Assembly (NCBI RefSeq): GCF_932294415.1
Contig: NC_065538.1
Location: forward strand, 75,307,834 to 75,371,833
Direction: 5' to 3'
Length of the DNA: 64,000 nt
Source: Quercus robur
Lineage: Eukaryota > Streptophyta > Magnoliopsida > Fagales > Fagaceae
The translations under genes were made by a program, and so were the position numbers. Of this stretch, positions 58,892-64,000 are shown piece by piece. The notes under the pieces were generated by a model, which was not told where the DNA came from, did not search any database, and was given only the letters and a program-made list of their open reading frames with translations. How positions within the stretch are numbered: position 1 is the first letter of the stretch; every line of letters begins with the position of its first letter.

Positions 58892-59448
58892 TGATGCCGA
58901 AAATATCACCAATAGGTCACACCGCACTCGCGACTCAAAGCGAACCTGCACAACAAGAACAATCGAAAGAAAACCTTTAGAGAGCACCGGTGTGGTGCCG
59001 GCCAAACACTCTCCAAAGGTCAAGTTAGAATTCTTCTCACAACTCTAGAGTGCTAGAGATGGTAAATTATGTGTACCTTGATTTGCGAGGGTGTTAGGTC
59101 TTTTATAGTAGTAGAGAGTTGGCTTTTCCTTCTTGGTCTCGAAGTCTTTTCCATGTGGGACTCTACTTCAAACTCTTCCGAGCGTGGTGAGCAAGGATTT
59201 CCTTATAGAGGAAATTTATTTTCAGCGTGCGTGTCTCCTAAAATCACCCTTGTATTTGGATTTCCATTTTCAGATCTTAGGGCTTTTCTAGGCAATGAGC
59301 GATAGAGATCTCGAATCATGGGCCCTCACTGTGTCTTTCAACGATGGGTCTGCAAAGCGCATGGGATCATCTTTACACAGGCCCAACAGTTCCTATCCGT
59401 CAGGCCCATTAAGGTAGGCCCGTCGGGCTTTATATTTTATCATCTTCA
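58892..59448 (-). repeat. 3' LTR of the Tat element
   Basis: On the plus strand it runs from TGATGCCGAAAATATC to CATCTTCA (557 bp). On the minus strand there is a TATA box (CTATAAAAG) near 59105 and the GGCCGGCACCACACCGGTG motif near 58990. It is preceded on the minus strand by a purine-rich GGGGTGAAGGGGGCAAC. The U3 edge at 59448 is the less certain one. Confidence 0.7.
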
Positions 59449-59764
59449 GTTGCCCCCTTCACCCCAATGGTCCGTCAGCTTTTAGGACAAAGGATCAATG
59501 GGGTGACGATCCTAACGTAAGGGCGTGACGAATATTTTTTATGACGGAATGAGACCCATAAGACAAAAAGGAGGTTTTAAGTTTATAGTCACAACGGGTT
59601 GACGGATTTATGCAAGATAGGATGACGGTGCAAACGAGGAGTCCGTCGGTCATACCAACTATAGATAGGCTGTACGAAGGTCATTAATGATGATGACACG
59701 TGTCATAAACTGACTGGGTCTTATCTCGGATCGAAGCGACGCTTCGACTTCCGCGCATCTCGCT
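59449..59764. other. Polypurine tract and promoter region of the antisense gene
   Basis: Next to the LTR lies the polypurine tract (minus strand). The rest is non-coding and unusually rich in GACGG/CCGTC words. Confidence 0.5.
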
Positions 59765-60037
59765 TATAAATAAGGGAGTAATTCCTCTCATTTTTTACAG
59801 TTTCAGCAAAAATTAACCTGTCAGAGCGTACCCGTCACTCCTGTCAGAGCGTATCCGTCAGATTCTGCTGATTCGTTCAATTGCTTTAATCGCCAGTGCC
59901 ATTCCTCATCACTTCGTTGGTAAAATTGGTAAGTGCTCTTCTTAAAGCCAATATTGTTTTAATTTTCCTTACAATCCACACCCGTTATAGACACATAGAC
60001 CGTCAGAGTCTTAGGCTCTTGTCGTTTCATGTAGGAA
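59765..60037 (+). promoter_or_regulatory. TATA box, leader and 5' UTR intron of the antisense gene
   Basis: TATAAATA at 59765-59772 is followed by a leader with two copies of TGTCAGAGCGTA-CCCGTCA (near 59819 and 59842). A leader intron of 106 bp fits 59929-60034 (GTAAGTG ... CATGTAG), leaving GAAATG at the start codon. All signals are in the plus direction, opposite to the retroelement. Confidence 0.6.
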
Positions 60038-62216
60038 ATGTCTAGTGCGTCGAGTAATCAGTCGGTTGTTCGTGACGGGTTGGATTACGAGGAAGTATAT
60101 CCGTCTAGTCATCGAGAACAAGATAGTCCAGATGATAGGAGTCCGTCCTCCTCCTCCTCGTCCTCAACATATGAGGATCTGGAGGTGGTTGATCAAGACG
60201 AGGGACCTGATGACGGTGAGGAACATATTGTTAGATCCGTCATTGGTGCTGATGGGCTCAGGGAGTTCGTCATGCTACCGGAGTGGACGGTGAATTACTT
60301 CACGTCTGTCATCAAAGAAAAGCATTTTAAGACATTTAGGGATAATTATCAAATTCCAGAAAATGTTACGATCCGTCTACCCTACAAATCGGAGAAGTGT
60401 TACTATGACGGGGTAGAGGGAGTCGGGGTATATGAGCAAATGTTAAAGGCCGGACTCAGATTCCCATTGAGTTCGCTTCACCGTGAGCTCCTCCGACAAC
60501 TGGGGTTATCCGTGAATCAGATTTCCCCTAATGCTTGGAGGGTTTTTATAGCTATGGAGATCTTGTACGGCGCTATGTCCGACGGAGAAAAGAGGCTGAT
60601 GGTTAGGGAGTTCCTTCACTGTTACCGTCCGGACGAAATTGATAGGTCTAGGGGAATATATAGCTTCGTCCCCAGGAGTCCGTTGTTGAAAGTCATCTAT
60701 GACACGCCGGACTCAAATAGGGATTGGAAAAACTGGTACTTCTTCCTAGAAGGCGACGGTTGGATGGGTCGTTCGGGGGACACGGATTTCATGCCCGTCG
60801 ACGCTACTTAGGGCATATTACACCCGTCTAGTATGGATTGTCCTTCAAACTTTAACTTTATTAAGTTTGTTGAATATAATCTAACCGTCCTCTATCTTCT
60901 TTTGTAGTTAGACGACGCCCCCAAATTGACATTAAGGAGTTTGCTTTCCTTGAGAAAATTTTCTCAAAGACCAAACCGGAGGAAAGGACTTGGGCGAAGT
61001 TGGTAACACTTAATACCATTCATTGGTATTGCGACGGATCGGAACCGACAGCGGCAGCCGTCAAGTACGAAGCATAGATAAGGAGGCGTAAGCTCGTCAC
61101 CCTATACTTGAAAAATTACGTAACTTGTTTTTCTAATTAACTCTCCCGTCCATGTTTCAGAGATGGATGACACCAAGAGAAGAGCTCTGATCTGGGCAAA
61201 GGCCGCAAAGAAGACCGGTGATGACGCTCCCCCTACGACGGGCCCAAGCAATCCGTCTGCCAAGCGGAAAACTCAGCCCAAAGTGGATCGTCAGGCCAAG
61301 AAGGCCAAAGTATCCTTAGAACCCATCATGGGACTTATGGCGGAGCCTCCGAAGACGGCCACTCCAATCAAGCACGGGGTTGGCAAGGGCCTGATGAAGG
61401 GCCCGTCGAAGGATCAAGAGAAGCCGCCCGTCCTTCTTCGAGAGGATTCTAAGCATGCCTTAGAACAGATTTCCTCCATCATTTTGGCGGAGGATTATGA
61501 AGACTTAGGCAATCACTCGACGGAGGCCATGGGTGAGACGGGCCTATTTGCAATTACACAGGTAAAACAGCCCGTCTACTATTCAAATGCAAATTAAATC
61601 CTCTTTGCCCATTGTTCATTTTATAACTATCGTTATTATTTTTTAGGCAATGGTCATGATGAAGGGGCTGATGGGACAGTGCCTCAGCCATGAGACGGCT
61701 TTGGATCGCGTACGGGCCAAAGTGGAGCAGACGAAGGAAGAACTTCTTCAGTTGCGAAACTGGAAACCCAAGATGGAGAAGAAGCTTGAACTTTCAGAGA
61801 AGGCAAGGAAGAGCCTTGAACAGGTGACGGAGGAGGCAAAGAAGGCTCTAGAGAGCAAGGACAAGGAGATAATAGAGCTAAAAAATGAAGTCCGTCAGGC
61901 TAAGGATGTTGCGGTTCGTGAATACCGTGACTCCGACGCCCTAATTACTGAGCTAGGCGATTCTTTCCATCAGGGCTTCATGGATGCCCTCCGTCAGGTC
62001 AAACAAGCTTATCCAGACTTGGACATTTCGAAGTTCAAAGTTGAAGACCCAGTTCAAACATCCGTCGTGCCTGCTGCCTCAGAGGATACATACGACCTCT
62101 TTGCTGATGACGATGCCCTTGGTGACGAGGAGTCGGCACCAGCAAAAGTTGATCAAGCTAAGCCTGACACGGAAACGGTTCCTCAGTCCGTCGACAATGC
62201 GGACAAAGCTCAGTAG
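60038..62216 (+). pseudogene. Antisense accessory gene of the Tat element (Transposase_28-like)
   Basis: Four exons fit 60038-60830, 60908-61087, 61161-61561 and 61647-62216, with GT-AG introns of 77, 73 and 85 bp and phases that join in frame. Exon 1 encodes an acidic, Ser-rich start and a domain with LPEWTVNYF, FPLSSLHRELLRQLG and NAWRVFIAMEILYGAM, as in the putative gypsy-type transposon family (Pfam Transposase_28). Exon 2 continues FAFLEKIFSKTKPEERTW. Exon 3 is basic and Lys-rich (nuclear-signal-like). Exon 4 is a long coiled coil with an acidic tail. Two TAG codons interrupt it, at 60809-60811 (where the family has Trp, from memory) and 61075-61077. Its role is unknown. Confidence 0.8.
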
Positions 62217-62449
62217 ATGGATTTTTTTTTTTTTTATGTACTTTTTGGAACAATTCTCATCTGTTGTTGATGATATACAAACATTGCCTTTTAATGGCCT
62301 ATTTTTTGTTAAATGCATCCGTGCACTTCAGTTTATATGTTGAATGTTTGAATTTTTTAATTTTGCTTTCGAATTCTGTCATTGCTTGACCTATTTATAT
62401 CCGTTCAGCTATTAATTACTTACTGGATCCGGCATGTGTAGGTATATTT
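62217..62449. other. 3' flank of the antisense gene
   Basis: T-rich, probably the 3' untranslated region and terminator side. No gene. Confidence 0.4.
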
Positions 62450-63470
62450 TTGATCCTAAGAATTTATTCTTTGGAAACCTGTAGAATGTTCCGTCCATTT
62501 TGGTCTGGGCTTGTCACCTTTGTAGAATGTTCCGTCCACCTTGTGGATATTATATTACATCCGTCCATTTTGGATTTCCAGTTGTCACCCTTCTGGGATG
62601 ACCCATCTACCTTATGGATTCTATTTTATTGTGTAAAATGATCCGTCCATCTTGTGGACTTTATTTTATTTCCGTCCACTTTGTGGATGATCCGTCCATC
62701 TCGTGGACTTAAGTGGTCATCCTTCTGGGATGATCCGTCCACCTTGTGGACTTCATTTTGTATTCGTCCATCTTGTGGACTTCAAGTGATCATCCTTGTA
62801 GGATGATCCGTCCATCTTGTGGACTTTATTTTGTATCCGTCCATCTTGTGGACTTCAAGTAATCATCCCTGTAGGATGATTCGTCCATCTTGTGGACTTC
62901 ATTTTGTATCCGTCCATCTTGTGGACTTCAAGTGATCATCCTTGTAGGATGATCCGTCCATCTTGTGGACTTCATTTTGTATCCGTCCATCTTGTGGACT
63001 TCAAGTGATCATCCCTGTAGGATGATCCGTCCATCTTGTGGACTTCATTTTGTATCCGTCCATCTTGTGGACTTCAAGTAATCATCCCTGTAGGATGATC
63101 TGTCCATCTTGTGGACTTTATTTTTTATCCGTCCATCTTGTGGACTTTAAGTGATCATCCTTGTAGGATGATCCGTCCATCTGTGGACTTCATTTTGTAT
63201 CCGTCCATCTTGTGGACTTCAAGTGATCATCCTTGTAGGATGATCCGTCCATCTTGTGGACTTCATTTTGTATCCGTCCATCTTGTGAACTTCAAGTAAT
63301 CATCCCTGTAGGATGATCCGTCCATCTTGTGGACTTCATTTTGTATCCGTCCATCTTGTGGACTTCAAGTGATCATCCTTGTAGGATGATCCGTCCATCT
63401 TGTGGACTTCATTTTGTATCCGTCCATCTTGTGGACTTCATTTTGTATCCGTCCATCTTGTGGACAATTG
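62450..63470. repeat. 73-bp tandem array built on CCGTCCATCTTGTGGACTT
   Basis: About nine well-kept units from about 62730 to 63440, spaced 70-76 bp, each with two half-repeats (about 33 and 40 bp) that both contain CCGTCCATCTTGTGGACTT. The segments before it (62450-62730) are degenerate units. ATTTTGTAT and TCATCCTTGTAGGATGA separate the halves; the latter is a small palindrome. The open frames inside are artefacts. Confidence 0.92.
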
Positions 63471-63658
63471 TAATGACATCCAAGTAGAAGATCAAAATTG
63501 TATCTGATTATTCTTAATAGAAATGCGTAAAGGAAAAGTGCCTGCCCCCTTGGGCTTAAAAAGGCACGACAAGATTGTAGCAAAAAACAGTTAAAGAAAA
63601 ACTAATAATTAAAAAAAAAAAGCTTAAAAAAAACTGGTTGCCGTTCGCCGTGTTACTA

Positions 63659-64000
63659 TTACTGGTAGTATTTTCTCAAATGCTCGGCATTCCATGGATG
63701 CCGTAGCTTCTCTCCATCTGTTGTCTTCAGGTGGTATGTTCCTTTCCTTTTCCATGACGTAACTCTATAAGGTCCTTCCCAGTTGGGGCCGAGTTTTCCC
63801 TGTGTAGGGTCTCTAGTTGCACCCATGACCTTCCTGAGTACGAGGTCTCCTACTTGGAAGTCTCTGTGTCGGACCCGGGAGTTGTACTGTCTGGCCATGC
63901 GATCTTGGTATCTAGCGATCCTTTACTCCGCCGCCGACCTAACCTCATCTAACAGGTCCAGCTGTAGCCTCATAGATTCGTCATTCCTGCTCTCGTCATG
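63659..64000 (-). pseudogene. Tat gypsy pol, integrase C-terminus (partial)
   Basis: Reads LQLDLLDEVRSAAE, an in-frame TAA, then RIARYQDRMARQYNSRVR, DFQVGDLVLRKV, LGPNWEGPYRV and HPWNAEHLRKYYQ before the true stop at 63659. This is the end of a gypsy integrase of the Tat type, without a chromodomain. The TAA near 63923 should inactivate pol in this copy. It continues beyond the window. Confidence 0.9.

Larger units (their letters stand above)
58892..64000 (-). mobile_element. Tat-lineage Ty3-gypsy retrotransposon, 3' part
   Basis: On the minus strand the order is the integrase C-terminus (64000-63659), a 73-bp tandem array, an accessory gene on the opposite strand (60038-62216), a polypurine tract (about 59475-59449) and the 3' LTR (59448-58892). 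Extra genes between pol and the 3' LTR, sometimes antisense, are a known feature of the Tat lineage. The rest of pol, gag and the 5' LTR lie beyond the window, so the target duplication cannot be checked. Confidence 0.85.

Noticed and set aside
58481..59023. 180-codon minus-strand frame as a gene
   Set aside because: It starts within the Tat LTR and reads into older flanking retroelement sequence, so it is a fusion across an insertion boundary.
62640..63470. Regular repeats resembling a CRISPR array
   Set aside because: Units are contiguous tandem copies without unique spacers, in plant DNA inside a gypsy element.

Overview
This is a window of nuclear DNA from a flowering plant, most likely a woody eudicot. 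The evidence is an AT-rich background with poly-A/T and TA/CT microsatellites, an intronless nuclear chloroplast ATP synthase gamma gene (atpC), a long P-type pentatricopeptide (PPR) gene, tRNA-derived SINEs, L1 and RTE LINEs, and Ty1-copia and Ty3-gypsy (Tat-lineage) elements. The species cannot be read from the sequence; Fagales is only a guess.

Layout. (1) About 100-19440: a large direct tandem duplication. Copy A (to about 9414) and copy B (about 9415-19440) each carry one small gene for a 117-residue protein of unknown function, with the same TATA box and CT-rich leader. Each copy supplies empty sites for elements that entered the other: a 944-bp hAT element, SINEs, MITEs and a MULE in A; a 1.2-kb Harbinger-like element, a poly-A insertion and a composite LTR insertion in B. 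(2) 21257-22381 (minus): atpC, intact. (3) 22.8-26.1 kb: old short tandem and direct repeats. (4) 26973-28934 (minus): intact mitochondrial-type PPR gene whose start region is triplicated upstream. (5) 29712-32224: composite hAT element with a decayed transposase, a LINE tail and a palindromic microsatellite. (6) 34479-37373: a 2.9-kb inverted array of about 510-bp units, each carrying the first exon of an unidentified gene. (7) 37703-39494: a young, short, non-autonomous copia-type element with 310-bp LTRs. (8) About 40060-49800 (minus): a multi-exon GON-4-like/SANT-type gene that has decayed to a pseudogene, with TE debris in its introns. (9) 51084-57335 (minus): a full-length but dead L1-type LINE with a 15-bp target-site duplication. 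(10) 58892 to the window end: the 3' part of a Tat-lineage gypsy element on the minus strand. It has an LTR, an antisense accessory gene with introns and its own promoter, a 73-bp tandem array and the end of integrase.

The apparently functional host genes are atpC, the PPR gene and the two 117-residue paralogues. Almost everything else is transposon sequence or the product of local duplication. The two most unusual structures are the inverted array of a gene's first exon (a possible hairpin/small-RNA locus) and the intron-containing antisense gene inside the gypsy element.
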